A DNA stretch of 64,000 nt from Yinghuangia elevatio. GTDB lineage: Bacteria > Actinomycetota > Actinomycetes > Streptomycetales > Streptomycetaceae. The stretch covers positions 27,541-91,540 of the forward strand of contig NZ_JBEZFP010000017.1 in the NCBI RefSeq assembly GCF_040649515.1, in the 5' to 3' direction. Position numbers and translations under genes: made by a program. Positions 8,104-17,161 of the stretch are shown piece by piece (the stretch's first letter is position 1; each line of letters begins with the position of its first letter). The notes below the pieces were generated by a model. The model made no database searches, was not told the origin of the DNA, and saw only the letters and a list, made by a program, of their open reading frames with translations.

Positions 8104-8391
8104 TCAGTATCCGAGGGGAGAGGACGGGTCGAACTGGGTGGGAGCCGGGTTCGCCGCGGGAGCCGGGTGGCAGGTGAAGCCGATCCGGGTCAGCGCCCGG
8201 ACGACCTCCTTCGCGGAGAAGTCGCGGCGGTCCTGGCGGGTGATCACTTCGCCCACCTGCTTGACGGGGTAGACCCGGCGACCGATGGTCACCGAGTCCC
8301 CTTCGACGGGTTCCGGCTTGATGTCCCGCATCGCTGCCTCGACCTCGTTCTTGACGAGGTCGAAGGAGAATCCGGCGATGACGCAGCGCAT
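8104..8391 (-). CDS. SCO5918-like small conserved protein, cold-shock cluster
   Basis: A basic 95-residue protein beginning MRCVIAGFSFDLVKNEVEAAMRD. Actinomycete homologues downstream of DEAD-box helicases are, as I recall, named SCO5918 family (not checked). The motif VTIGRRVYPVKQVGEVITRQDRRDFS (about 40-65) is conserved and could bind RNA, but no function is established. ATG 8391 is chosen over an upstream ATG because of GAGGCCCT just before it and the start of similarity. It follows the helicase gene by 91 bp on the same strand and is probably co-transcribed, suggesting a role in ribosome or RNA handling in the cold. Confidence 0.75.
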   Translation of the reverse strand: MRCVIAGFSFDLVKNEVEAAMRDIKPEPVEGDSVTIGRRVYPVKQVGEVITRQDRRDFSAKEVVRALTRIGFTCHPAPAANPAPTQFDPSSPLGY

Positions 8392-8482
8392 AGGGCCTCG
8401 GCAGAGTTGAGAGAAGGGACGGCCATACCGCCGACCCGGTGGGTTCAGCCTGTCACAGCGAGGGCTCGCCGTGGGGGGATCC

Positions 8483-9964
8483 TCAGTCGCTTCCGCGCGG
8501 TCCCGAGCGGCGGCGGCGGGTTCCCGCACCCCGGGGCGCCCGGCGCCGGCCGGGCTCCGGGGGCCGTCCGGATCCGCGGCGGCGCTCGCCCCGCGGCGCG
8601 CCGCCCCCGGACGAGCCGTGCTCCTTGGTGCGCTCCGCGGTCACGGTGGGTGCGACCGGTACGCCGGACGGGGCCTGTGCCCCGGTGATGCGGCTGAGCT
8701 CGGCGTCGCCCGAGCGCACGCGGGTGGTGCGCGGCGTGATGCCGGCGTCCGCCATCAGGCGCGACATGTCGCGGCGCTGGTCGGGCAGGACGAGGGTGAC
8801 GACCCGGCCCGACTCGCCGGCGCGTGCGGTGCGGCCGCCCCGGTGCAGGTAGTCCTTGTGGTCGCCGGGCGGGTCCACGTTGACCACCAGGTCGAGCTGG
8901 TCGATGTGGATGCCGCGCGCCGCGACGTTGGTGGCCACGAGCGCGGTGACGTGGCCGGTCTTGAAGTGCGCGAGCGTGCGCGTGCGCTGGGCCTGCGACT
9001 TCCCGCCGTGCAGCGCGCCCGCCCGCACCCCGCTCTTCAGCAGGTGCTTCGTGAGCTTGTCCACGGCGTGCTTGGTGTCCAGGAACATGATCACGCGGCC
9101 GTCGCGGGCCGCGATCTCGGTGGTGGCCGCGAACTTGTCGGCCAGGTCGACCTGGAGCACGTGGTGCTCCATCGTGCCGACCGCGGCGGCGGACGGGTCG
9201 ACCGAGTGCACGACCGGGTCGTCGAGGTAGCGGCGGACCAACTGGTCGATGTTGCGGTCCAGCGTCGCGGAGAACAGCATGCGCTGGCCGCCCGGGCGGA
9301 CCTGGTCGAGGAGCCGGGTGACCTGCGGCATGAAGCCCATGTCGGCCATCTGGTCGGCTTCGTCCAGCACGCACGCCGCGACCTGGTCGAGGCGGCAGTC
9401 GCCGCGCTCTATGAGGTCGGTGAGGCGCCCGGGGGTCGCCACGACGATCTCGACGCCGCCGCGCAGGGCCGCGGACTGGCGGCCGAGCGAGACGCCGCCG
9501 ACGACGGTGGTCACCCGGAGGCGCAGCGCGCGGGCGTACGGCGTCAGCGCGTCGGTGACCTGCTGGGCCAGCTCGCGGGTCGGCACGAGGACCAGGCCGA
9601 GGGGCTGCTTCGGGTCGGCGCGGCGGCCCGCGGTGCGGGCCAGCAGGGCCAGGCCGAACGCGAGGGTCTTGCCGGAACCGGTCCGGCCGCGGCCGAGGAC
9701 GTCGCGGCCCGCCAGGGTGTTCGGCAGTGTCGCCGACTGGATCGGGAAGGGCACGGTCAGGCCCTCGGACGTCAGCGCCGTCAGCAGGGCCGCCGGCATG
9801 TCGAGTTCCTCGAACCGGGACACCGGGGGCAGAGGGGGTGTTGCGGTGACCGGGAGGGCGAACTCCCGGGGGCGTGCGGGTGCGGCGGAGCGGTGTTGCC
9901 TGGGGGCACCGGAACGGCCGCGGCCTCCGGGCCGGCCGTCCGGACGGCGAGCCGTACGGGTCAT
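8483..9964 (-). CDS. DEAD/DEAH-box RNA helicase (RhlE/DeaD type)
   Basis: A 493-residue ATP-dependent RNA helicase. Motifs appear in order: Q motif FPIQSATLP (about 73-81), motif I GRGRTGSGKT (91-100), PTRELA (128-133), motif II DEAD (201-204), motif III SAT (232-234), then the second RecA domain with ARGIHIDQLDLVVN and YLHRGGRTARAG. The C-terminus is an Arg/Gly-rich tail that probably binds RNA. The start is ATG 9964, with AAGGAGG 6 nt upstream. Its place between a cold-shock gene and the SCO5918-like gene suggests a cold-adaptation helicase that unwinds structured mRNA or helps ribosome assembly. A structured leader precedes it. Confidence 0.93.
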   Translation of the reverse strand: MTRTARRPDGRPGGRGRSGAPRQHRSAAPARPREFALPVTATPPLPPVSRFEELDMPAALLTALTSEGLTVPFPIQSATLPNTLAGRDVLGRGRTGSGKTLAFGLALLARTAGRRADPKQPLGLVLVPTRELAQQVTDALTPYARALRLRVTTVVGGVSLGRQSAALRGGVEIVVATPGRLTDLIERGDCRLDQVAACVLDEADQMADMGFMPQVTRLLDQVRPGGQRMLFSATLDRNIDQLVRRYLDDPVVHSVDPSAAAVGTMEHHVLQVDLADKFAATTEIAARDGRVIMFLDTKHAVDKLTKHLLKSGVRAGALHGGKSQAQRTRTLAHFKTGHVTALVATNVAARGIHIDQLDLVVNVDPPGDHKDYLHRGGRTARAGESGRVVTLVLPDQRRDMSRLMADAGITPRTTRVRSGDAELSRITGAQAPSGVPVAPTVTAERTKEHGSSGGGAPRGERRRGSGRPPEPGRRRAPRGAGTRRRRSGPRGSD

Positions 9965-10050
9965 GCGAAACCTCCTTGATCCGGCACGCATCAAGGAATT
10001 CCGGGCGGCGCCGGGAGGCGCCGTGGATCGCAAGACCGAGCCGAAGTATG

Positions 10051-10146
10051 CCGGCGAAAGCCGGTGAATGCCGATGGGACGGCAAGGGGAATTAACCGGG
10101 CCGAGTGCCCGCCGTCAGAACGGCGGGACCGCCGCGGTTAATCCCG
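10051..10146 (-). promoter_or_regulatory. Structured 5' leader of the DEAD-box helicase gene
   Basis: Several hairpins lie 87-180 bp upstream of the helicase ATG: CCGGC-GAAA-GCCGG (10051-10064, a GNRA-type tetraloop), CCCGCCGT-CAGA-ACGGCGGG (10108-10127), and an outer pairing of ATTAACCG (near 10091-10098) with CGGTTAAT (10136-10143). This suggests an RNA element that may fold differently in the cold. The transcript start is not known. Confidence 0.45.
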
Positions 10147-10151
10147 GTGCG

Positions 10152-10197
10152 AAAACGCAGCGCTGGGGCCCGCACCCGAAGGTGCGGGCCCCAGCGC
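10152..10197 (-). terminator. Rho-independent terminator of the cold-shock gene
   Basis: A 17-bp perfect stem (10160-10176 with 10181-10197) closed by a CGAA loop, followed on the minus strand by TGCGTTTTCG. It begins 13 bp after the cold-shock stop codon. Confidence 0.85.
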
Positions 10198-10210
10198 CGG
10201 GATAAACGCG

Positions 10211-10414
10211 TCAGGCGGGAACGATGTTCTCCGCCTGCGGGCCCTTCTGGCCCTGCGTGATGTCGAAGGAGACCTTCTGGCCTTCCTGCAGCTCACGGAA
10301 GCCCTGGGTGGCGATGTTCGAGTAGTGCGCGAACACGTCGGCGCCGCCGCCGTCCTGAGCGATGAAGCCGAAGCCCTTTTCCGAGTTGAACCACTTCACG
10401 GTACCGGTAGCCAT
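10211..10414 (-). CDS. Cold-shock protein (CspA family)
   Basis: A 67-residue single cold-shock domain that binds single-stranded RNA and DNA as a chaperone. It starts MATGTVKWFNSEKGFGFI, with RNP1 in KGFGFI (13-18) and RNP2 in DVFAHY (26-31), and ends QGQKGPQAENIVPA. The ATG at 10414 has AAGGAGA upstream. A long leader, at least 150 nt, separates it from the next gene, typical of cold-inducible csp genes. It has its own strong terminator, so the helicase gene downstream is probably separately transcribed. Confidence 0.96.
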   Translation of the reverse strand: MATGTVKWFNSEKGFGFIAQDGGGADVFAHYSNIATQGFRELQEGQKVSFDITQGQKGPQAENIVPA

Positions 10415-10556
10415 GTCATATCTCCTTCGGGGCAGTTGCCCGGAGTCCGCACTGCGCGGAGCCCGCATCGCCGCAATGATGCCCCTCCGAAAAAGCCGGA
10501 GACACAGAAATGCACCCGACGGCCGCATCGGCCGAAGAGTGCACTTGAAGTCTTTG

Positions 10557-10580
10557 GGAACCACAACCGCAACTGGTTCC
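10557..10580. promoter_or_regulatory. Inverted repeat upstream of the cold-shock gene
   Basis: GGAACCA (10557-10563) and TGGTTCC (10574-10580) flank a 10-nt loop in a locally AT-richer stretch 143-166 bp before the cold-shock start. It could be an operator for the adjacent MerR-type regulator or a leader hairpin. Confidence 0.4.
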
Positions 10581-10645
10581 AACCGTATCACGTTGCACGC
10601 GACCGGATGCGGGACGTTATATCGGTGTCGTGAACTCCGGGTGAA

Positions 10646-11158
10646 TCACCGAGGGCGCCGTGCGAATTTCTCCCGTGGCCGCTGGAGATTTTTTGTCTCC
10701 GCGGGCGCGTGCCACGCCATTTCCGGCGCTGCGTCGGACACGGCGTCGAGCGGTACGTCGGGCGGTGTTCCCGGCGGTGTTCCGGGCGGCGTGTCGGGCG
10801 GCGTGTCCGACGGTGTGCCGGGCGCGGTGTCCGCGGTGCCACCCGATCGGCGGAGCTCCTCGTTGATCCGCAAGGCGCCCGCCAACCGGTCCTCCAGGCT
10901 GATGATGCGACACGCGGTGTCGATCGCCGTGCCCTGGTCGACGAGTTCGCGGGCCCGCAGCGCGACGCGCAGATGCGCGCGCGAATATCTGCGGTGCCCG
11001 CCCTCCGAACGCTCGGGAGTGATGAGCCCCGCATCCCCGATCGCCCGCAGGAACGCGGGCGTGGCCCCGATCAGTTCCGCCGCCCGCCCCATCGTGTACG
11101 CGGGATAGTCGTGGTCGTCGAGCCGGTCGGCCTGACCCGCTCCGCTGTCTGGAACCAC
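10646..11158 (-). CDS. MerR-family transcriptional regulator
   Basis: A 170-residue regulator with an N-terminal MerR winged helix: YTMGRAAELIGATPAFLRAIGDAGLITPERSEGGHRRYSRAHL (about 19-61), where GGHRRYS is the wing signature. ARELVDQGTAIDTACRIISLEDRL continues the dimerisation helix. The C-terminus is an unusual low-complexity tail of repeated T-P-P-x units (about 112-135). No Cys cluster for metal sensing is seen. It lies directly upstream of the cold-shock gene on the same strand, an arrangement seen elsewhere in actinomycetes, so it may control that gene. GTG 11158 has AGAGG 5 nt upstream. Confidence 0.85.
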   Translation of the reverse strand: MVPDSGAGQADRLDDHDYPAYTMGRAAELIGATPAFLRAIGDAGLITPERSEGGHRRYSRAHLRVALRARELVDQGTAIDTACRIISLEDRLAGALRINEELRRSGGTADTAPGTPSDTPPDTPPGTPPGTPPDVPLDAVSDAAPEMAWHAPAETKNLQRPREKFARRPR

Positions 11159-11254
11159 TGCACCTCTTCATCCGGCTCTCCACACGGCCCGCCCGACGGA
11201 CGCCGCCGTGGACGCCGCGACGGACGCCACCGGGGAAAAGGGTATCCACGTCGG

Positions 11255-12559
11255 TCAGGCGGCGGAGCGTACGGCGGCGGCCGGGGGAGCGGCCACGAGG
11301 TGCAGCCGCTCGCGCGCGACCGCGGCCTTCCGCAGCCGCAGGATCTGCACAAGGCCGACGATCTCCAGCACGAACACCGACGAGAACGCGATGCGGTAGT
11401 CGTCGCCGGTCGCGTCGAGCAGGACCCCGACCGTCAGCAGGGTCACCATCGACGCGACGAATCCCCCCATATTGACGATCCCGGACGCGGTGCCCTGCCG
11501 CTCCGGCGGGTTGGCGGGCCGGGCGAAGTCGAAGCCGATCATCGACGCCGGGCCGCAGGCCCCGAGGACCGTGCACAGCACCACGAGCAGCCACATCGGC
11601 GCGCCGTCGCCCGGATGGCCGATCGCCGCGGCCCAGCTCGCCGCCGTCGCGGCCACCGTGCCGAGCGCCAGCGGCAGCCGGGCGGCGCGCGCCCGCGTGA
11701 TGATCTGGCCGTACGCCAGCCCGAAGACCATGCTCGACACCACCGTCAGCGTCAGCAGCCCGCCCGCGGTCCCCCGGGACAGTCCCTGCGCCTCGACGAG
11801 GAACGGCATGCCCCACAGCAGCAGGAACACCATCGCCGGGAACTGCGTCGTGAAGTGCGTCCACAGGCCCAGCCGGGTGCCCGGCTCGCGCCACGACTCG
11901 GCGATCTGGCGGCGGACGAACGCCGCCCCGCGCTGCGGCAGCGCCTCCGGCTCGTGCCCCTCCGGATGGTCCTTCAGGAACACCAGCAGGAGGACGAGGA
12001 CCCCGATCCCCAGCAGCGCGCTGCCCGCGAACGCCTGCGTCCAGCCGACATCGTGCAGCATCCGGGACAGCACCAGCGTCGAGACGAGATTGCCGCCCAT
12101 GCCCGCGAGTGCGGCCAGTTGCGCGACCAGCGGGCCGCGCCGGGCCGGGAACCAGCGGGTGCCGAGCCGCAGCACGCTGATGAAGGTGAGGGCGTCGCCG
12201 CAGCCGAGCAGCGCCCGCGAGGCGAGCGCCATGCCGTACGTGGGGGAGAACGCGAAGCCCAACTGGCCCACGGTGAACAGCACGACGCCCATCGTCAGCA
12301 CCTTCTTGGTGCCGAACCGGTCGACCAGCACGCCGACGGGTATCTGCATGCCCGCGTACACGAGCAGTTGCAGGATCGAGAACGTCGACAGCGCCGAGGC
12401 GTTGACGTCGAACCGGTCGGCGGCGTCGAGGCCGGCGACGCCGAGCGAGGTCCGGAAGATCACCGCGACGAAGTACACCGCGACGCCGACCGACCAGACC
12501 GCGACGGCCCGGCGGCCGCCCGGCGGGTCGAGCCGCGGTGCCGCGGCGGCCGCGCTCAT
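11255..12559 (-). CDS. Major facilitator superfamily transporter
   Basis: A 434-residue protein with 12 predicted membrane segments. The MFS signature GVLVDRFGTKKVLTMGVVLF lies in the loop between helices 2 and 3, and a long charged loop (LKDHPEGHEPEALPQRGAAFVRRQIAES) separates the two halves. It resembles sugar-acid/nitrate-type MFS permeases, but the substrate is unknown. Its ATG at 12559 overlaps the stop of the upstream GntR regulator in ATGA, so the regulator and transporter form one coupled operon. Confidence 0.87.
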   Translation of the reverse strand: MSAAAAAPRLDPPGGRRAVAVWSVGVAVYFVAVIFRTSLGVAGLDAADRFDVNASALSTFSILQLLVYAGMQIPVGVLVDRFGTKKVLTMGVVLFTVGQLGFAFSPTYGMALASRALLGCGDALTFISVLRLGTRWFPARRGPLVAQLAALAGMGGNLVSTLVLSRMLHDVGWTQAFAGSALLGIGVLVLLLVFLKDHPEGHEPEALPQRGAAFVRRQIAESWREPGTRLGLWTHFTTQFPAMVFLLLWGMPFLVEAQGLSRGTAGGLLTLTVVSSMVFGLAYGQIITRARAARLPLALGTVAATAASWAAAIGHPGDGAPMWLLVVLCTVLGACGPASMIGFDFARPANPPERQGTASGIVNMGGFVASMVTLLTVGVLLDATGDDYRIAFSSVFVLEIVGLVQILRLRKAAVARERLHLVAAPPAAAVRSAA

Positions 12560-13197
12560 CGGGCCTCGCCCCGGACCAGTTCGGACACCCATCCGACGTG
12601 CCGGTGCACGGCGTCGACCGCCGCGTCCGCGTCGCCGGCACGCAGCGCCGCGAGGATCTCCTCGTGCCCGGTCAGCGTCCGGGCGACCCGGTCGGGATGC
12701 GAGTGGAGGAAGGCCACGCCCATGCGCAGCTGGCGGTCGCGGAGCTGGTCGTACAGCCGGATCAGGATGGCGTTGCCGCAGTTGCGCACGATCGCGGCGT
12801 GGAAGCAGCGGTCGGTGGTCGCGGCGGCGGCCAGGTCGCCGGCCTCGACCTCGCGCTTCTGCCGCGCGAGCAGTTCCTCCAGGCGCGTGATCAGGTCCGG
12901 GGGCGCGGGCACCGCCTTGCGGGCCGCGTGCTCCTCGACGAGTTGCCGGGTCTCCACGACGTCGGTGATCTCCTGGGCCGAGACCGGCAGGACGAGCGCG
13001 CCCTTCTTGGGGTAGAGGCGGATCAGCCCCTCGACCTCCAGGCGCAGCAGTGCCTCGCGTACGGGTGTGCGCGAGACGCCGACGGCATCCGCCACCTCGC
13101 CCTCGGTCAGCAGCGTGCCGCCCTCGTAGTGGCGTTCGAGAACGGCCTGCTTGACGTGCCGGTAGACGCGGTCGGCGGCGGTGGGTGCGGCTGGCAT
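12556..13197 (-). CDS. GntR-family regulator, FCD/FadR subfamily
   Basis: A 213-residue regulator with a winged helix (ADRVYRHVKQAVLERHYEGG then LLTEGEVADAVGVSRTPVREALLRLEVEGLI) and an all-helical FCD ligand domain with the metal/ligand Asp and His positions in TTDRCFHAAIVRNCGN and LTGHEEILAALRAGD. FCD members usually sense organic acids. No ribosome-binding site precedes ATG 13197 or GTG 13203. TATCTA lies about 6 nt before GTG 13203, so the mRNA may be leaderless. It is coupled to the MFS gene and probably controls its uptake function. Confidence 0.88.
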   Translation of the reverse strand: MPAAPTAADRVYRHVKQAVLERHYEGGTLLTEGEVADAVGVSRTPVREALLRLEVEGLIRLYPKKGALVLPVSAQEITDVVETRQLVEEHAARKAVPAPPDLITRLEELLARQKREVEAGDLAAAATTDRCFHAAIVRNCGNAILIRLYDQLRDRQLRMGVAFLHSHPDRVARTLTGHEEILAALRAGDADAAVDAVHRHVGWVSELVRGEAR

Positions 13198-13344
13198 GCG
13201 CACAAGATAGATACATCAGCGGGTGCGATGCCCGTTCCGTCCACGATTCGGAATGCACCCGGTGTGCCGGTCGGGGTACGAGGCAGCCGCACCGCGGTCG
13301 CGGGCCGGCCCCGGCTTGCGCGGCCGGCCGGTAGCGTTCCGGGT

Positions 13345-13968
13345 ATGCCGCGCGATCCCGAGCCCGCCCGCCGCAAACTGCTCGACGCCGCTCTCCTGCT
13401 GTTCGCCCGCGACGGCATCGAGGCGGTGAGCATGCGCGAGATCCGCCTCGCCGCGGGCCAGCGCAACTCCGCGGCCACGCAGTACCACTTCGGGTCCAAG
13501 GAAGGCGTCCTCAAGGCGCTCCTGGAGGACGTGCTCCCGCCCGTGGTCGCGCGCCGCCGCGAACTGCTGACCGCGGCGACGGCCGACGAGCCGCGCACGA
13601 TCGCCGAGGTCGCCGTCACCCCTCTCGCGGAACTGGCGACCGGCGACGACCGGCAGCGCGCGGTGGTCCGGTTCCTCTCCCAACTGGTCGACGACGAGAA
13701 CCGCTCGCCGGCGCGCCTGGCCGACCTGCTCGGCGACACCGTCGCGGCGGACGCCACCGCACTGCTGCGCGCCTGGATCCCCGACGTCCCGCGCGATGTC
13801 ATGGACGAGCGCATCCTCGTCGGCCTCACCGGCGTCACCCACGCCTGCGCGTTCTACGCCCGCGGTGTCGATGCCGGGCGGCGGCGCGACCCGGACCTGT
13901 TCACGGACAACCTGGTCGACATGTTCATCGGCGCCATGTCCGCCCCGGTACGCGCCACCGCCCGCTGA
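13345..13968 (+). CDS. TetR-family regulator
   Basis: A 207-residue TetR protein: ARRKLLDAALLLFARDGIEAVSMREIRLAAGQRNSAATQYHFGSKEG gives the complete DNA-binding domain. The C-terminal domain has no recognised ligand signature. The start ATG 13345 lacks a ribosome-binding site, but TAGCGT ends 7 nt before it, the pattern of a leaderless actinomycete promoter. It is divergent from the GntR/MFS operon and convergent with the FtsX exporter, with 2 bp between stops. The target is unknown. A related N-terminus (RxKLIDAATTLFARHGV...AAGQRN) occurs in the TetR at 45.8 kb. Confidence 0.9.
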   Translation: MPRDPEPARRKLLDAALLLFARDGIEAVSMREIRLAAGQRNSAATQYHFGSKEGVLKALLEDVLPPVVARRRELLTAATADEPRTIAEVAVTPLAELATGDDRQRAVVRFLSQLVDDENRSPARLADLLGDTVAADATALLRAWIPDVPRDVMDERILVGLTGVTHACAFYARGVDAGRRRDPDLFTDNLVDMFIGAMSAPVRATAR

Positions 13969-13970
13969 CC

Positions 13971-16412
13971 TCATTCAGTCCGCCACGCCGCCGCCCGCGA
14001 CCGGGCCGCCCAGCCCGCCGGGAGCAGCGCCCCCAACGTGGCCAGCACCGCTCCCGAGACGGCGAGCACCGCGTACGCGGGCACTCCGTACACCGACACC
14101 ATCGAGTCGGGCAGCCGCAGATCCGCGGTCGAAGCCATGACCGGCGCCACCAAGTGGTGCAGCGCCACCCCGAGCGGGATGCCCGCGGCACCCCCGACCA
14201 GGCCGAGCCCGACCACGGACGTCACGACCATGGCCATGGTCTGACGCGGTGTCATGCCCAGGGACTTCAGGACACCTATCGACTGCGCGCGCTCGCGCGT
14301 GTCGAGGGCGACCGTGTTGAGCACACCCAGCCCCGCGACCCCGGCGATCAGCAGGGTCAGCGTCCCGATCAGGCCGATCAGGATCGGGATCGTCGAGTTC
14401 TCCTCGCTGCGCGGCATCGCGGCCCCGGCCCCGGCCGCGAACACGCCGGCCTCGGAGATCCGCTCCGCGTACGCGTCCGCATTCGTCCCCGGCGTCACCT
14501 GCACCTCGTACGCGGTGATCGCCGCATCGGGCTTGAGCTGCAAGAGCGTGGCGCGGTCGGTGAGCAACGCCTCCTCGTCGGAGGAGAACGCCTCGCCGAC
14601 GATCCGCACCGTCACGCGCCGCCCGTCGTGGTCGAGCGCGACCTCGTCGCCCACCCGCAGCGCGGACGTGCGCAGGAACGACGTCGGCACCACGATTTCC
14701 CCCGCCCCCTGCAACCAGCGCCCGGCGACCACCGGGTACCCCAGCCAGGACGAGTCCGTGTCGTACCCGGTCAGCTCCAATGGCCGGGTGCGCCCCGGCA
14801 CTTCGACCTCCAGCGTGGTGACCGAGGTGAACCGCGCGGTCGCCGCGTCGGCGCGCAGCATGTCCGCCACTGCCACAGGGTCCGCGGACGGCGGCTGCTC
14901 GGCGGTCGGCCGCCCCGATTGCGGGCCCCTGGGCGGGGCGGGCGGCGCGGGCGGCGCGGGCGGACCTCCCGCCGCACCGGCCGTGCCGGCACCTTCCGGC
15001 GGCCCCTGATGCATCCCACCCTGTTCGCCCACCATCCCCAGGCTGACCGTGATTTGCGACGACCCCTCCCGCGACAAGCCGTCGTCGGCCCGAGTCAGCG
15101 TCTGGCCGAGCCCGTACGCGAACGTCACCGCCGTGGTGCCCAGGAGCAGCGCCGCCAGCGTCATGCCGGTGCGCGCCGGCCGCGCGAACGGGCCGGCCAG
15201 CCCGAGGGCGACGGCCCGCGGCAGGCGCGAGCGGGCCAGGAGCCGGTGCGCCCGGAACCCCCGGCCGGCCCGCGGCGCGCGTCCGACGGCGATCGCCTGG
15301 ATCGCCGGGATCCGCCCCGCGCGCAGTGCCGGGATCAGCGCCGCCACGCAGACGACCAGGAGCAGGCCGACGGGTACCAGGACGTCCACCCACCAGGGGA
15401 CCCCGGCCACTTCGGGGACCGCGTACGACTGCTCGGTGTCCGCGAGCAGCGGAACGGCCAGCGCGTGGCCCGCGAACATGCCCGCCGCCGCACCCGCCAG
15501 CGCGGGCAGCAGGACCTGCGCCAGATACACCGCACTGACCTGCCGCGGAGTGAACCCGAGCGTCTTGAGCACCCCGATCCCGCGGTACCCGGCCACCACC
15601 GCGCCGCTCACCACGTTGCCGACGATGAGCACCGACATGACCACGCCGAGCACGCTGAACGCGGTGACGAACGGGACCACGAGAGCCGCCGTCCCGGCCG
15701 CCTCGCGCCGGGCGTCCAGGTACGACGTCGACCCGAGCGCCGCCCCGGACGGCAGCGCGGCGCGCACCGCGGCGACGCCGTCCGCCACCGCGTCGCTGTC
15801 GCCCGCGTCCGCGAAGCGGTAGAGCGCCTGGAACGTCTTCGCGGCGCCCCCGGGTTCGAGTGCGGCGATCTGGTCCGGCACGGTCCACGCGCCCGCCGTG
15901 TCGGTGACGGACGCCGCGATGCCCACGACCGTCAGCTCGACCCCGCCCAGCCGCAACCGGTCCCCGACGCCCAGCCGCGGCCCCTCGCCGTCCCCGAGGA
16001 CGACCTCGCCCGGCGCCCGGACCCACCGGCCCGACCGGAGCTTGAGCGTGTCGAGCGGACCGTTCGGATCGGCCCGTCCGACCACGGTCATGGTCCCGTG
16101 CGCGACCGCGTCGCCGGGCAGCATGATCGGCGCGCTCGTCGACGGATAGGGCCCGGCGACCTCGGCGACCCCGGACCCGGCGCCGGTGGCGCGGACCTGC
16201 TCGGCGGTCGCCCGGCCCGCGTCGACGCTCACCGTCGCGTGCGCGCCGTGCAGCGCGGAGAACGCGTGGTCGAACGGCGCCATCGACGCGACCAGCAGGC
16301 CGAAGGCGAGCACCGAGGTCGCCGTCGCGAGCAGCGCCACGACGGCGGTCACCACGGTCTGCACCCGGCGGCGTACGACTGCCGCCCAGGCGGCCTTGAC
16401 GACCGCGTTCAC
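13971..16412 (-). CDS. ABC transporter permease, FtsX/MacB type
   Basis: An 813-residue permease with two FtsX modules: an N-terminal membrane helix (residues about 17-42), a large extracytoplasmic domain, three helices (VVPFVTAFSVLGVVMSVLIVGNVV onward), a linker with GIGVLKTLGFTPRQVSAVYLAQ, then a second copy with GVLKSLGMTPRQTMAMVV. The second extracellular domain holds a Gly/Pro/Ala-rich insert. Such permeases export lipids, peptides or lipoproteins, or sense antimicrobial peptides. The GTG start overlaps the ATPase stop by four bases (GTGA). It pairs with the ATPase, and both lie opposite a kinase/regulator operon that may control them. Confidence 0.9.
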   Translation of the reverse strand: MNAVVKAAWAAVVRRRVQTVVTAVVALLATATSVLAFGLLVASMAPFDHAFSALHGAHATVSVDAGRATAEQVRATGAGSGVAEVAGPYPSTSAPIMLPGDAVAHGTMTVVGRADPNGPLDTLKLRSGRWVRAPGEVVLGDGEGPRLGVGDRLRLGGVELTVVGIAASVTDTAGAWTVPDQIAALEPGGAAKTFQALYRFADAGDSDAVADGVAAVRAALPSGAALGSTSYLDARREAAGTAALVVPFVTAFSVLGVVMSVLIVGNVVSGAVVAGYRGIGVLKTLGFTPRQVSAVYLAQVLLPALAGAAAGMFAGHALAVPLLADTEQSYAVPEVAGVPWWVDVLVPVGLLLVVCVAALIPALRAGRIPAIQAIAVGRAPRAGRGFRAHRLLARSRLPRAVALGLAGPFARPARTGMTLAALLLGTTAVTFAYGLGQTLTRADDGLSREGSSQITVSLGMVGEQGGMHQGPPEGAGTAGAAGGPPAPPAPPAPPRGPQSGRPTAEQPPSADPVAVADMLRADAATARFTSVTTLEVEVPGRTRPLELTGYDTDSSWLGYPVVAGRWLQGAGEIVVPTSFLRTSALRVGDEVALDHDGRRVTVRIVGEAFSSDEEALLTDRATLLQLKPDAAITAYEVQVTPGTNADAYAERISEAGVFAAGAGAAMPRSEENSTIPILIGLIGTLTLLIAGVAGLGVLNTVALDTRERAQSIGVLKSLGMTPRQTMAMVVTSVVGLGLVGGAAGIPLGVALHHLVAPVMASTADLRLPDSMVSVYGVPAYAVLAVSGAVLATLGALLPAGWAARSRAAAWRTE

Positions 16413-17161
16413 CGGGACGCCTCCGTCGTGCGCCCGTCCTGCGCGTCGTCCCACAGCGAGTCCTGCGGGCCGCCCGGGTCGTGGGCCTGCGGCGTGGCGT
16501 CGAGCCTTCCGTCCACGATCCGCACGATGCGGCTCGTGCACGCGCGCGCCAGCTGCAGGTCGTGCGTGACCATCAGCAACGCCTGCCCGTCGCGGTTGAG
16601 TTCGGCGAGCAGCTCGGTGATGTGCCGCCCGTTGGCGGTGTCCACGGCCCCCGTCGGCTCGTCGGCGAGCAGCAGCGGCGGCCGGTTCATGAGCGCCCGG
16701 GCGATGGCGACGCGCTGCCGCTCGCCGCCGGACAGCCGTGCCGGGTACGCGTCCGCGTGCCCCGCGATGCCGAGGTAGCCGAGCAGTTCGTCGGCGCGCG
16801 TCCGGGCGGCGCGCGGCGAGATCCCGCCCAGGCGGGCGGGCATCAGCACGTTGTCGAGCACCGTCAGGTCGTCGAGCAGGTTGAAGAACTGGAAGATCAT
16901 GCCGATGTGCCGGCGCCGGAACTTGGCGAGCGCGGTCTCCGACAGGCCGCCGAGACCGACACCGGCCACCGTGACCGCACCCTCGGTCGGCCGGTCCAGC
17001 CCCGCGATCAGATTGAGCAGCGTGGACTTGCCGCTGCCGGACGGGCCCATGACGGCCACGGCCTCGCGCGCGCCGACGACCAGGTCCACCCGGTCGAGTG
17101 CGGCGGGGCCCGTTCCCTCGTACCTCTTCGTCACGGCTTCGAGCCGGATCACGTCTGTCAT
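16409..17161 (-). CDS. ABC transporter ATPase, MacB/LolD-like
   Basis: A 250-residue ATP-binding subunit. Walker A is GPSGSGKST (about 39-47), the Q-loop is in MIFQFFNLLDDLTVLDNV, the signature is LSGGERQRVAIARAL, and Walker B plus catalytic Glu is LLLADEPTGAVD, with the H-loop in MVTHD. This composition matches the ATPases that pair with FtsX permeases. The ATG at 17161 lacks a Shine-Dalgarno sequence; TAGCGT about 8 nt upstream suggests a leaderless promoter. It forms an operon with the permease and is divergent from the histidine kinase gene. Confidence 0.93.
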   Translation of the reverse strand: MTDVIRLEAVTKRYEGTGPAALDRVDLVVGAREAVAVMGPSGSGKSTLLNLIAGLDRPTEGAVTVAGVGLGGLSETALAKFRRRHIGMIFQFFNLLDDLTVLDNVLMPARLGGISPRAARTRADELLGYLGIAGHADAYPARLSGGERQRVAIARALMNRPPLLLADEPTGAVDTANGRHITELLAELNRDGQALLMVTHDLQLARACTSRIVRIVDGRLDATPQAHDPGGPQDSLWDDAQDGRTTEASR

